Of a stretch of 64,000 bases of DNA, positions 8,086-17,400 are shown piece after piece. The notes below the pieces were generated by a model. That model did no database searches. It was not told where the DNA came from and saw only the letters and a list, made by a program, of their open reading frames with translations. The stretch comes from Methylobacterium soli. GTDB taxonomy: Bacteria; Pseudomonadota; Alphaproteobacteria; Rhizobiales; Beijerinckiaceae. Each line of letters begins with the position of its first letter. The first letter of the stretch is position 1. The stretch is taken from contig NZ_VZZK01000031.1 in the NCBI RefSeq assembly GCF_008806385.1, positions 1 through 64,000 on the forward strand, written 5' to 3'. Both the position numbers and the translations under genes were made by a program.

Positions 8086-10737
8086 TTAAGAGGATGTTAA
8101 CGATCCGGACAAGGTTCTGGCCACGATGTCGGCGACGTCGCGCGACAGGCCCGGAACGGCCTTGATCCGAGCGAGAATTTCGCCGGCTTTCGAGGACCTT
8201 GCGGGTTCAAGCCGTCGCCATGAACCGAAGTTCGTCAAAAGCTTGGCCGCAATCTGCGGATTGGTCCTATCGAGGGCCTCGACCGTCTCCGCGAGCAACG
8301 TGAAGCCGGCGCCGTCGAGGCGGTTGAACTGCGTCGGGTTGGCCAGGGCGAAGCTGCCGATCAGTGCCCGCACGCGGTTCGGGTTGGTCATCGAGAAGGC
8401 ACGGTGCTGGCGCAGGCGCGCGATGCGGGCGAGGGTGGCGTCTTCCGGGATCGCCGCTTGGATCGCGAACCACTTGTCGAGGACGAGGGGCTCGTCGGCG
8501 TAGCGCTCCCCGAAGGCCGCGAGGGCGGCCTCACGGGGCTCGCCCGGGATCAGCGAGAGGATTCCGAGCGCGGCCAGGCGATCGGTCATGTTGGTGGCCT
8601 CGTCGATCTGCGCGCGCGCCAGTGCCGTGCCCCGGACGGGATCGGCCGCGGCGATCAGGTCGAGGGCGGCGTTGCGGAGCGCGCGTCGTCCGGCCGAGGC
8701 GGCATCCGGGCTGAACGGCGTCCCGGGTGCCTCGGTGAGATCGGCGCGCAGGCGGCTCAGGCGCTCGCCGAGGGCCCGGCCGAGATGGCGGCGCAGGCTC
8801 TGCCGGGCGCGGTGGATGGCGTCCGGATCGATGTCGCTGCCGATCTCGTTGGCGACGTCGCCTTCCCCCGGAAGCCCGAGCACCAGGGCCGCGAAGGCCG
8901 GGTCGGCCAGCGCCTCGGCGTCCAGGAAGGCGGCCAGCGCCTCCGCATAGGCTTGCGCGGCCGGTCCCGCATCCTCCGCCTCGCGCGCGCGGGCCGTGCC
9001 GCGATCGGCGAGGAGGCGCATCGCGATGCTCTGGGCAGCCTGCCACCGGTTGAAGGCGTCGGTGTCGTGGCGCAGGAGCGTCAGGCGCTCGGCATCGCTC
9101 AGGGCAATCTCGACCCGCACCGGTGCCGAGAAGCCGCGAAACAGGGACGGCACCGGCGCTTCGGGCACGTTCGTGAAGGTGAGGCCCGCGCTCGTCCGGT
9201 CCAGCACGAAGACGCCGTCGCGGACCTCCGGGCAGGTGGCTTCCGAAATTGGTCCGGAGGCGCCGACGAGGCCGAGCGCCACCGGTATGACGAGGGGCGG
9301 TGCACCGCCCCGCAGATCCTGGCTGAAGCGCAGCGTGTAGCGGCGCTCGGCCGCATCGTAGCGGCCCTCCACCTCGACGCGGGGGGTGCCCGGCCACTCG
9401 TACCATTGCGCGAAGGCCGCGAGGTCGCGTCCGCTCTCCACCGCGAAGGCGTCGAGGAAATCCTCGACCGTCGCGGCCCGGCCGTCGTTCTGCGCGTAGT
9501 AGCGGTCCATGCCGGCGCGAAACGGCGCCGGGCCGACGAGGGTCGACAGCATCCGGACGATCTCGGCTCCCTTCTCGTAGACGGTCGCCGTGTAGAAGTT
9601 GTTGATCTCCGCGTAGGCGCGCGGCCGCACCGGGTGGGCGAGGGGGCCGGCATCCTCGGGGAACTGGCGGGCGCGCAGGGTGCGCACCTCGCCGATGCGG
9701 TGCACGGCGCGCGAGCGCATGTCGGAGGAGAATTCCTGGTCGCGGAAGACCGTGAGGCCCTCCTTCAGGCAGAGCTGGAACCAGTCGCGGCAGGTCACGC
9801 GGTTGCCCGACCAATTGTGGAAGTACTCGTGGGCGATGATCGCCTCAATGTTGGCGTAGTCCTGGTCCGTCGCCGTCTCGGGACTTGCCAGAACGTACTT
9901 GTCGTTGAAGATGTTGAGGCCTTTATTCTCCATCGCGCCCATGTTGAAGTCGGAGACGGCCACGACGTTGAACACATCGAGGTCGTAGGCGCGGCCGAAG
10001 GCCTCCTCGTCCCACCGCATCGAGCGCAGGACGGCCCCGAGCGCGTAATCCGCCCGCGGTTCCTGGCCGGGCTCGACATAGACCGCGACCGCGACGTCGC
10101 GCCCCTCCATCGTCGTGAAGCGGGTCGCGACCTTGTCGAGGCGGCCCCCGACGAGGGCGAAGAGATAGGCGGGTTTCGGGTGCGGGTCGTGCCAGACCGC
10201 GTAGTGGCGGCCCTCGCCGGCCTCGCCCGCCGCCACGGGGTTGCCGTTGCCCAGCAGCACCGGTGCGGCGTCGCGCTCCGCCTCGATCCGGGTGGTGTAG
10301 ACCGACAGCACGTCCGGGCGGTCGAGGAAGTAGGTGATGCGCCGGAAGCCGTCGGCCTCGCACTGGGTGCAATAGACGCCGTTCGAGCGGTAGAGGCCCA
10401 TCAGCTTGGTGTTGGCGGTGGGATCAACCTGGGTCTCGATGCGCAGCGTGAAGGGCCGCGCCGGCGGGCGATGCAGGGTGAGGCCGGAGGGCGTGGCCGC
10501 GTAGGCGTCGGGCGGCAGGGCCTGGCCGTCGAGATCGAGGGCCAGGAGGATTACGTCGTCGCCGTCGAGAACCAGCGGGACACCGGGCTCGCCCGCCGGG
10601 TTGGGGCGCAGCGCGAGCGTTGCGGTGATTCGGGTTTCGTGGGGCGCGAGGCGCACGTCGAGCTCGACCCGGTCGATCAGGTGGCTGCTCGGGCGATAAT
10701 CCTCCAGGCGGATCGTCGGGGGCGTCTCGGTGCGCAT
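8086..10737 (-). CDS. pepN: Aminopeptidase N (M1 zinc metallopeptidase)
   Basis: Cytoplasmic zinc aminopeptidase that trims N-terminal residues from peptides; 883 residues, near the 870 of the E. coli enzyme. The exopeptidase motif GAMEN is at 267-271. The zinc site HEYFH starts at His303 (His303, His307), with the third ligand Glu326 in LKEGLTVFRD. The M1 N-terminal beta domain and the C-terminal helical domain with repeated Asn/Pro-rich turns are both present. The ATG at 10737 starts the recognisable protein (MRTETPPTIRLEDYRPSSHL). In-frame codons further upstream would add 164 residues of unrelated composition. It lies upstream of pleC on the same strand and diverges from gloA. Confidence 0.95.
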   Translation of the reverse strand: MRTETPPTIRLEDYRPSSHLIDRVELDVRLAPHETRITATLALRPNPAGEPGVPLVLDGDDVILLALDLDGQALPPDAYAATPSGLTLHRPPARPFTLRIETQVDPTANTKLMGLYRSNGVYCTQCEADGFRRITYFLDRPDVLSVYTTRIEAERDAAPVLLGNGNPVAAGEAGEGRHYAVWHDPHPKPAYLFALVGGRLDKVATRFTTMEGRDVAVAVYVEPGQEPRADYALGAVLRSMRWDEEAFGRAYDLDVFNVVAVSDFNMGAMENKGLNIFNDKYVLASPETATDQDYANIEAIIAHEYFHNWSGNRVTCRDWFQLCLKEGLTVFRDQEFSSDMRSRAVHRIGEVRTLRARQFPEDAGPLAHPVRPRAYAEINNFYTATVYEKGAEIVRMLSTLVGPAPFRAGMDRYYAQNDGRAATVEDFLDAFAVESGRDLAAFAQWYEWPGTPRVEVEGRYDAAERRYTLRFSQDLRGGAPPLVIPVALGLVGASGPISEATCPEVRDGVFVLDRTSAGLTFTNVPEAPVPSLFRGFSAPVRVEIALSDAERLTLLRHDTDAFNRWQAAQSIAMRLLADRGTARAREAEDAGPAAQAYAEALAAFLDAEALADPAFAALVLGLPGEGDVANEIGSDIDPDAIHRARQSLRRHLGRALGERLSRLRADLTEAPGTPFSPDAASAGRRALRNAALDLIAAADPVRGTALARAQIDEATNMTDRLAALGILSLIPGEPREAALAAFGERYADEPLVLDKWFAIQAAIPEDATLARIARLRQHRAFSMTNPNRVRALIGSFALANPTQFNRLDGAGFTLLAETVEALDRTNPQIAAKLLTNFGSWRRLEPARSSKAGEILARIKAVPGLSRDVADIVARTLSGSLTSS

Positions 10738-10899
10738 GGAGCCTCTCGCCGGGCGTGTCGGGGACCGCCCGCGTTCTAACCCCTGCGGGGCCGGGTGCAA
10801 TGGATCCCGCGCCGAAGCCCGCCCCCCAGCCGCGGATGCCGGCGTTGACGCCACCGGGCCCAGGGCCAGATAGGACGCATCACCGGAGAGGGATGGCCC

Positions 10900-11340
10900 A
10901 TGGAATACCTGCACACGATGGTCCGCGTCGCGGATCTCGACCGAGCCCTCGCCTTCTACGTCGATGCGTTCGGGCTGCGGGAGGTGCGTCGCGTCGAGAA
11001 CGAGAAGGGCCGCTTCACCCTCGTCTTCCTGGTGGCCCCGGGGGATGTCGGACGGGCGGAGGCCACGAAGTCGCCCCTCGTCGAGCTGACCTACAACTGG
11101 GACCCCGAGACATATTCGGGCGGACGCAATTTCGGCCACCTCGCCTATCAGGTCGACGACATCTACGCCTTCTGCCAGCGGCTGAAGGATGCGGGCATCA
11201 CCATCAACCGCCCGCCGCGCGACGGCCATATGGCCTTCGTGAAGTCGCCGGACGGCATCTCCATCGAGATCCTGCAGAAGGGGGGCGCGAAGGCGCCCCA
11301 GGAGCCGTGGGTGTCGATGGAGAATACCGGAACCTGGTGA
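10900..11340 (+). CDS. gloA: Lactoylglutathione lyase (glyoxalase I), VOC family
   Basis: Cytoplasmic metalloenzyme that converts the hemithioacetal of methylglyoxal and glutathione to S-lactoylglutathione; 146 residues. Two paired beta-alpha-beta-beta-beta modules are visible, and all four metal ligands of the family can be placed: His5, Glu62, His80 (FGHLAYQVDD) and Glu123 (SIEILQK). The ATG at 10900 follows a GAGAGGG ribosome binding site. An ATG seven bases earlier is out of frame. It diverges from pepN and converges on a 58-residue gene with a shared hairpin between them. Methylglyoxal detoxification is a general housekeeping role. Confidence 0.93.
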   Translation: MEYLHTMVRVADLDRALAFYVDAFGLREVRRVENEKGRFTLVFLVAPGDVGRAEATKSPLVELTYNWDPETYSGGRNFGHLAYQVDDIYAFCQRLKDAGITINRPPRDGHMAFVKSPDGISIEILQKGGAKAPQEPWVSMENTGTW

Positions 11341-11345
11341 GGTCG

Positions 11346-11370
11346 CGCGGGGCTGCGCGCGCGCCCCGCG
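11346..11370. terminator. Bidirectional terminator hairpin
   Basis: Perfect 8-base stem CGCGGGGC / GCCCCGCG with a 9-base loop, placed between the convergent ends of gloA and the 58-residue gene at 11385. There is no clear T-tract on either side, so it is a terminator by position and stem strength only. Confidence 0.5.
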
Positions 11371-11384
11371 GACGCCCAGGCCGT

Positions 11385-11561
11385 TCAGGGGGCGCCGGTA
11401 TCGACGGCCGGCGTGATGCCGAGCTCGGCGAGCTTGGCCGAGACGGCCTCGACAGGTCGCTTGAGTTTGAGGCTGATCACCGAGACCGGGATGCGTTCAC
11501 GGGCCATCTCGGTCAGGGCCTGGACGGATTCGAGCGTCCAAGTCGTGTCTTGCGTCGCCAT
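11385..11561 (-). CDS. 58-residue protein with a GcrA/SANT-like helix-turn-helix pattern
   Basis: Short gene read directly from the reverse strand: ATG at 11561, TGA at 11385-11387, preceded by a good ribosome binding site (GAGAGGAGACG). It begins MATQDTTWTLESVQALTEMA. The spacing TWT-x2-SV-x2-L-x2-MA, then a short turn, VSVISLKLKRPVEAVSAKL and LGI resembles the small trihelical DNA-binding fold seen at the N terminus of GcrA and in single-repeat Myb/SANT proteins. I know of small Rhizobiales hypothetical proteins with this pattern but cannot name a family. A DNA-binding or nucleoid role is inference. It converges on gloA and diverges from rnpB. Confidence 0.75.
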   Translation of the reverse strand: MATQDTTWTLESVQALTEMARERIPVSVISLKLKRPVEAVSAKLAELGITPAVDTGAP

Positions 11562-11740
11562 GGTCGTCTCCTCTCTCGCGAGGGCGCCGCGGCCGAAGGC
11601 CGGCCGGACCCTCGATGGTCCAGCTAGGGTGAGGGCCGGCCGCTTGCAACTTCAGGGTGAAAATCCGGGCATGCCCGCAGCGCAGGCACCGCGCGCCCGC
11701 TTGACCCCGCGGAGCGGACCGCGCACACCCGCGCCGGATC

Positions 11741-12147
<407 letters not shown>

Positions 12148-12558
12148 GATCCGCTCGTGCCGGCGCCCGGTTCTTCCCCCCGATCGGGTTGCGCGCTCAA
12201 CGACATGGCACAGCTTCCGGTGAACGCGCCCGAGCGACATTTCGGGCGGTCACTTACGCTCGGTTAACCTTGCTGAGGTCTGATCGGCCGCGTCCGGCAC
12301 CCTGCGGCCGTGCGCGTTGACGACCTTCAGAGGCCCATGTTACCCGCCATCATCCCGTCAACGGCGATTTTCGGATCGGCGGACGTTCCCCACAACCGCT
12401 GGGTGTTCGTTCGTGCGCGAGCCTATGGCCGTCGCGCATCCGGGGCCGCCCCCTCGTCCGGGTTCGCGGCAATGCGGATCTCGGGTACCGCAGGCAAACA
12501 TGAGCCGACTCGTTTCCGACGCCGCCGTCCGGATTCCGTCCAACGCCGCGAGGCCGCG
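12148..12558 (+). promoter_or_regulatory. Leader of the dcw cluster; mraZ is absent
   Basis: This gap of about 410 bases separates rnpB from rsmH. MraZ would normally fill it, but none of its features (an N-terminal LDAKGRV-type motif, about 150 residues) is seen in any frame. A TTAC-N6-TTAACC arrangement at 12254-12269 resembles a degenerate CtrA-type box. The remaining sequence holds only short open frames with shadow-like composition. The cluster promoter probably lies here. Confidence 0.45.
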
Positions 12559-13611
12559 ATGAGCCGGCCCCCCAAGGTACAGGCCGTCCCCAGGACGGAC
12601 GGTCCCCACATTCCCGTTCTGCTCGAACCGGTTCTCACGGCGCTCGCGATCAAGGGCCCCGGCCTCGCGGTCGACGGCACCTTCGGGGCGGGCGGCTACA
12701 CCCGCGCGATCCTGGCAGCCGATCCCGGGATCCGCGTCCTGGCGATCGACCGGGATCCCGGCGCCATCGCTTCGGGCAAGGGCCTCGTGGCGGAGGCACA
12801 GGGACGCCTGGAACTGGTGCCGGGCCGCTTCGGTGACCTCGACGCGATCGTGGAGGCTTCCGGCGACACCGGCGCCGATCAGGTCGTGCTCGATATCGGC
12901 GTGTCTTCGATGCAGATCGATCAGCCCGAGCGCGGCTTCTCCTTCCGTCAGGACGGCCCCCTCGACATGCGCATGGAGCGGGCTGGCCCGAGTGCCGCCG
13001 ACCTCGTCAACGAGACGGACGAGGCGACGCTCGCCGACATAATCTTCCATTACGGCGAGGAGCGCCGCTCGCGGGCCGTGGCCCGGGCGATCCTCGAGGC
13101 GCGTCGCCGCGGCCGGATCGAGACCACGGCGCAGCTCGCCGAGATCGTCGCGAGCGTCGTGCGCGCCGATCCCGCGAGCGGGATCCATCCCGCGACCCGC
13201 ACCTTCCAGGGCCTGCGCATCGCCGTGAACGACGAGCTCGGCGAGTTGGTGCGGGCGCTGCACGCGGCCGAACGCATTCTGCGGCCCGGCGGGCGCCTCG
13301 CGGTGGTGACCTTCCACTCCCTCGAAGACCGCATCGTGAAGCAGTTCTTCTCGGCGCGCAGCGGCCGGGCCGTCCAGGCCTCCCGCCATCTCCCGAGCGT
13401 CGAGCGCCCGGTTCCCAAGAGCTTCCAGCCGGTGACCAAGGGCCCGGTGCTGCCCTCGGAGGCCGAGACGGCCGCCAATCCCCGTGCCCGTTCGGCCAAG
13501 CTCCGGGCCGCGCAGCGCACTGAGGCTCCGGCGCCCGAGCCCCTCGCGGCCATCGCGATGCTCGCGAGCCTGCCTGAGACATCCCCCTCGCGCGGAGGAT
13601 CGCGCCGGTGA
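12559..13611 (+). CDS. rsmH: 16S rRNA (cytosine1402-N4)-methyltransferase
   Basis: SAM-dependent methyltransferase (formerly mraW) that N4-methylates C1402 of 16S rRNA in the P site; cytoplasmic, 350 residues. It begins at the ATG at 12559 (MSRPPKVQAVP). The hallmark HIPVLLEPVL comes shortly after, followed by the SAM site VDGTFGAGGYTRAIL, DIGVSSMQIDQPERGFSF, and FHSLEDRIVKQFF. Longer in-frame starts add only unrelated sequence. It is the first gene of the dcw cluster here and overlaps ftsL by four bases (GTGA), so its start of transcription probably drives the division genes. Confidence 0.95.
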   Translation: MSRPPKVQAVPRTDGPHIPVLLEPVLTALAIKGPGLAVDGTFGAGGYTRAILAADPGIRVLAIDRDPGAIASGKGLVAEAQGRLELVPGRFGDLDAIVEASGDTGADQVVLDIGVSSMQIDQPERGFSFRQDGPLDMRMERAGPSAADLVNETDEATLADIIFHYGEERRSRAVARAILEARRRGRIETTAQLAEIVASVVRADPASGIHPATRTFQGLRIAVNDELGELVRALHAAERILRPGGRLAVVTFHSLEDRIVKQFFSARSGRAVQASRHLPSVERPVPKSFQPVTKGPVLPSEAETAANPRARSAKLRAAQRTEAPAPEPLAAIAMLASLPETSPSRGGSRR

Positions 13612-14021
13612 TCCGACTTCTCAACCTCCTGGCCGTCCTGGGTCTCGTCGCCTCGGCGGTCTACGCCTACTCGATCAAGTACGACACGCTGTATCAGGCG
13701 GGTCAGGTCTCGAAGCTGAAGAGCGGCCTGCACAAGGAGCGTCAGGCCATCGCGGTGCTGCGCGCCGAGTGGCAGCTCCTGACGCGACCCGACCGGCTGC
13801 AGGCCGCGGTCGAGAAGCACCTGGCCCTCGAGCCGATCGGGACCGAGCATCTCGCCCGCCTCTCCGACCTGCCGGCGCGGCCCGAGCGCGGCGATGAGAT
13901 CGGCCGCCTTCTCGCCGCGACGGCGACGCCGAAGGAGAAGCCGGGTCCCCTCGATCCGCGCACCACCGGCTCGATTCCCCGCACCACCACGACCCGAACA
14001 CCGACCACGGCTTCGAGGTAG
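13608..14021 (+). CDS. ftsL: Cell division protein FtsL
   Basis: Small bitopic divisome protein of 137 residues with a GTG start overlapping rsmH. It has a short cytoplasmic N terminus, one membrane segment (about 3-24, LLNLLAVLGLVASAVYAYSI), and then a periplasmic helix with coiled-coil character (YQAGQVSKLKSGLHKERQAI) of the kind that pairs with FtsB/DivIC. The Thr/Pro-rich tail is probably disordered. Identification rests on topology, size and position between rsmH and ftsI, since FtsL sequences diverge strongly. Confidence 0.85.
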   Translation: MIRLLNLLAVLGLVASAVYAYSIKYDTLYQAGQVSKLKSGLHKERQAIAVLRAEWQLLTRPDRLQAAVEKHLALEPIGTEHLARLSDLPARPERGDEIGRLLAATATPKEKPGPLDPRTTGSIPRTTTTRTPTTASR

Positions 14022-14026
14022 TTCCC

Positions 14027-15916
14027 GTGTCCGCAGACGCATCCCCCCCGCCCGGTCCCGACGGCGATCCCGCCCTCGACGCAGCGGCCGCCCACGGCGC
14101 CGAGGCGCAGGAGCCGCAAGCCCCGCACGAGGCGGACCTCGCGGAGGCCGCGCCCTCCGCGCCCGAGCCCGCCGAGAACCGGCTGGCCGCTCTGGTCCGG
14201 TCCATGTTCCGCCTCGCGATCGAGCGGTCCTATACCCGCGTCGGCCTCGTCGGCCTCGCCTTCGCGGCGGTGTTCGGAACGATCAGCGTGCGCCTCCTGA
14301 TGATGGCGGCGTTCGGCGAGCCCCCGAGCCAGGAGCACCGGGTGGCGGCCGCCGCCACGACGGCGATCCGCCCCGACATCGTCGACCGCAACGGCGAGAT
14401 CCTGGCCACCGACATCCGCACGGTCTCGGTCTTCGCCGAGCCCGGGAACATCTACGACGTCGACGAGGCGGTAGAGCTCCTCACGGCCGTGCTGCCGGAG
14501 CTCAACGCGACGGATCTGCGCAAGAAGCTCGCCTCCCGCAAGGACCGGAAGGGCGCCGGCTTCGTCTGGGTCAAGCGCGAGATCACCCCGAAGCAACAGG
14601 CCGAGGTGCACCGCCTCGGCATTCCGGGCATCGGCTTCCTGCCCGACCACAAGCGGGTCTACCCGAACGGCACCGCCGCCGCGCATATTCTCGGCGTCAC
14701 GAATCTCGACAATGTCGGCATCGCCGGCATCGAGAAGTACATCGACACCCAGGGTGTGAAGGCGCTCAACGAATTCGGCTTCGTCGCCAAGCAGACCGAC
14801 CTCAAGCCGTTGCAACTATCCGTTGACCTGCGGGCGCAGTTCGCGGTGCGCGACGAGCTCGCCAAGGGCGTCGAGCACTTCAAGGCCAAGGCCGGCGCCT
14901 CGATGATCCTCGACGTGCAGACCGGCGAGGTGATCGCCCTCGTCTCGCTGCCGGATTTCGACCCGAACAACCCGGTCGACGCGCTCTCGGACGACCGCAT
15001 CAACCGGATGAATGTCGGCGTCTACGAGATGGGCTCGACCTTCAAGGCGATGACGCTCGCCATGGCGCTCGAATCCGGCAAGTACAACGTCAACTCCACG
15101 TTCGACACCCGGGGCGGCGTGCTGAACTGGGGCCGCCAGAAGATCCACGAGTACCACGGCACGAACCGCGTCATCACGATGCCGGAGGTGTTCACGCATT
15201 CCTCAAATATCGGCTCGGCCAAGATGGCGCTCGGCGTCGGCGTGCCCGGCCACAAGGCCTTCCTGCGGAAGATGGGCCTCCTCGACCGGCTGCGCACCGA
15301 ATTGCCCGAGAGCGCGGCCCCGATCGTGCCGCCCCGCTGGACCGAGATTAACACCATCACGATCGCGTTCGGCCACGGTCTCGCGGTGGCGCCGCTTCAG
15401 GCTTCGGCGGCGGTCGCGGCCATCGCCAATGGCGGCTTCTTGATGACGCCGACCTTCCTCAAGACCACGGCCGAGGCGGCGCATGCCAAGGCCACGCAGG
15501 TGCTCAAGCCCGAGACCAGCGAGGCGATGCGCTTCATCATGCGCCTCAACGCGGTCGAGGGATCGGCCAAGAAGGCGGCGATTCCCTACTACTTCGTCGG
15601 CGGCAAGACCGGCACGGCCGAGAAGGTCATCAACGGGCGCTACGTGAAGAACCGCCTGTTCACGACCTTCATGGCGGCGGCCCCCATGGACAAGCCGAAA
15701 TACCTCTTCGTCACCATCATGGACGAGCCGCAGGGCCTGCCCGAGAGCGGCGGGTACGCCACGGCGGCCTGGAATTCGGGCGTCGTCACGGGCAAGGTTA
15801 TCGAGCGCGTCACGCCGATCCTCGGCCTGCCGCCCTATTTCGAGCCGCCGGCCAAGCCGTTCCCGCTCATGGTGAAGCTCGGCGCCTACCACGCGAACCA
15901 ACTGGGCGGCCCATGA
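14027..15916 (+). CDS. ftsI: Septal peptidoglycan transpeptidase (PBP3/FtsI)
   Basis: Class B penicillin-binding protein that crosslinks septal peptidoglycan; 629 residues. A 65-residue Ala/Pro/Glu-rich cytoplasmic tail precedes one membrane segment (about 68-92), the pedestal domain and the transpeptidase domain. Active-site motifs are intact: SxxK at Ser337-Lys340 (GSTFK), SxN at Ser392-Asn394, and KTG at Lys527-Gly529 (GGKTGTAEK). The GTG start is preceded by GAGG. The N-terminal extension is longer than in E. coli. It partners with FtsW, encoded six genes downstream, and overlaps murE by four bases. Confidence 0.95.
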   Translation: MSADASPPPGPDGDPALDAAAAHGAEAQEPQAPHEADLAEAAPSAPEPAENRLAALVRSMFRLAIERSYTRVGLVGLAFAAVFGTISVRLLMMAAFGEPPSQEHRVAAAATTAIRPDIVDRNGEILATDIRTVSVFAEPGNIYDVDEAVELLTAVLPELNATDLRKKLASRKDRKGAGFVWVKREITPKQQAEVHRLGIPGIGFLPDHKRVYPNGTAAAHILGVTNLDNVGIAGIEKYIDTQGVKALNEFGFVAKQTDLKPLQLSVDLRAQFAVRDELAKGVEHFKAKAGASMILDVQTGEVIALVSLPDFDPNNPVDALSDDRINRMNVGVYEMGSTFKAMTLAMALESGKYNVNSTFDTRGGVLNWGRQKIHEYHGTNRVITMPEVFTHSSNIGSAKMALGVGVPGHKAFLRKMGLLDRLRTELPESAAPIVPPRWTEINTITIAFGHGLAVAPLQASAAVAAIANGGFLMTPTFLKTTAEAAHAKATQVLKPETSEAMRFIMRLNAVEGSAKKAAIPYYFVGGKTGTAEKVINGRYVKNRLFTTFMAAAPMDKPKYLFVTIMDEPQGLPESGGYATAAWNSGVVTGKVIERVTPILGLPPYFEPPAKPFPLMVKLGAYHANQLGGP

Positions 15917-17400
15917 TCGCCATCGGCCCGAAGCTTCACGACCTGTTCCCGGATGCCCGCCTGGACGGCGCCGGGGACTATGTCGTGGCGGGCCTGACGG
16001 CCGATTCGCGCAAGGTCGCGCCGGGTTTCGTCTTCGTCGCCGTGCCGGGCACCCGTGCCGACGGAAAGCTGTTCGCCGCCAAGGCCGTCGCGGCCGGCGC
16101 CATCGCGGTCGTGGGGGAGGGCGAGGCGCCCGCCGACCTCGATCCCGACGTGCCCTGGATCTCGGTCGAGGATGCGCGCCGCTGTCTCGCGACGGCGGCT
16201 CGGCGCTTCCACGGGGGCCAACCCCGGACGGTCGTCGCCGTGACGGGCACGAGCGGCAAGAGCTCGGTCGCCGATTTCGTGCGCCAGATCCTGTCGCGGC
16301 TCGGCCGCGAGGCGGCGAGCCTCGGCACGGTCGGCATCGTCACCAACCGCGGTGCCTCCTACGGCTCGCTGACCACCCCCGGTCCCGTGACGCTTCACGA
16401 GACCCTGGCGCGGTTGGCGCGCGACGGCATCACCGACCTGGCCATGGAGGCCTCGTCCCACGGCATCGAGCAGCGGCGCCTCGACGGCGTCGCGCTGACG
16501 GCGGTGGGCTTCACCAATCTCGGCCGCGACCATCTCGACTATCACGCGACCATCGAGGAATACCTCCAGGCCAAGCTCCGGCTGTTCACGACCCTGGCGC
16601 CGGCCGGCATCCCGGCCGTGATCAATGCCGATGGGGCCTATGCGGAGCGCGTGGTCGCGGCCGCGACGGATGCGCGGCTCGCGGTGCGCACCACCGGGCG
16701 CGCCGGCACGGCGATTCGCCTCCTGGATGCGCGGACCGAGGGCTTCGCTCAGGTCCTGCAGATCGCATTGTCGCAGCCTGATGGCCCGGACGGCACGCGC
16801 GAGGTCCGCCTTCCCCTCGTCGGCGGCTTCCAGATCGAGAACGCGCTCCTGGCCGCGGGCCTCGTCCTCGCGACGCCCGCAGGGGCTGCCGACCCCACGG
16901 GCGTCTTCGCCGCCCTCGAACATCTCACCGGCGTTCCGGGCCGCATGGAGCGGGTCGGCGAGGTCAACGGCGCGCTCTGCCTCGTCGATTACGCGCACAA
17001 GCCCGAGGCGCTCGAAGGCGTGCTGACGGCGCTCCGACCCTTCGCGACGGGACGGCTCTGCGTCGTCTTCGGCTGCGGCGGCGACCGCGACCGGGGCAAG
17101 CGCCCGATCATGGGCGCGATCGCCGGACGCCTCGCCGATCGCGTCATCGTCACCGACGACAACCCGCGCAGCGAGGAGCCAGCCGCGATCCGGGCCGCGA
17201 TCCTCGCGGCCGCGCCAGGTGCCGTCGAGATCGGCGATCGCGCCGAGGCGATCCGCGAGGCCGTGCGCGCGCTTCAGCCCGGCGACGTCCTCGTCGTGGC
17301 CGGCAAGGGACATGAAACCGGCCAGATCGTGGGAGATCGCGTGCTTCCGTTCTCGGACCACGATGTGGTCCGCGCCGCGATCGCGGAGCTACAGGCATGA
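15913..17400 (+). CDS. murE: UDP-MurNAc-L-Ala-D-Glu:meso-diaminopimelate ligase
   Basis: Cytoplasmic Mur ligase that adds the third residue of the stem peptide; 495 residues. The ATP loop is GTSGKSS at 112-118, a Ser form of the usual GTNGK. The DNPR motif at 416-419 marks specificity for meso-diaminopimelate rather than lysine, which fits a Gram-negative wall. The substrate-binding part (TTPGPVTLHETLARL) and the catalytic Lys region are present. It overlaps ftsI upstream and murF downstream by four bases each. Confidence 0.95.
   Translation: MIAIGPKLHDLFPDARLDGAGDYVVAGLTADSRKVAPGFVFVAVPGTRADGKLFAAKAVAAGAIAVVGEGEAPADLDPDVPWISVEDARRCLATAARRFHGGQPRTVVAVTGTSGKSSVADFVRQILSRLGREAASLGTVGIVTNRGASYGSLTTPGPVTLHETLARLARDGITDLAMEASSHGIEQRRLDGVALTAVGFTNLGRDHLDYHATIEEYLQAKLRLFTTLAPAGIPAVINADGAYAERVVAAATDARLAVRTTGRAGTAIRLLDARTEGFAQVLQIALSQPDGPDGTREVRLPLVGGFQIENALLAAGLVLATPAGAADPTGVFAALEHLTGVPGRMERVGEVNGALCLVDYAHKPEALEGVLTALRPFATGRLCVVFGCGGDRDRGKRPIMGAIAGRLADRVIVTDDNPRSEEPAAIRAAILAAAPGAVEIGDRAEAIREAVRALQPGDVLVVAGKGHETGQIVGDRVLPFSDHDVVRAAIAELQA

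Noticed and set aside
8404..10779. Long forward open frame of 791 codons opposite pepN
   Set aside because: It mirrors pepN and has the biased composition (Arg, Ala, Val, Asp) of an antisense frame in GC-rich DNA, with no recognisable domain.
12310..12558. Extended N terminus of RsmH or a remnant mraZ
   Set aside because: No MraZ or RsmH motif is found before residue 84 of that frame. The composition is random-looking, and the ATG at 12559 gives a standard RsmH.
16246..16266. MurE nucleotide loop reads GTSGKSS instead of the usual GTNGK
   Set aside because: The catalytic Lys and surrounding residues are intact, and Ser at this position is tolerated in the family, so it is not a sign of inactivation.
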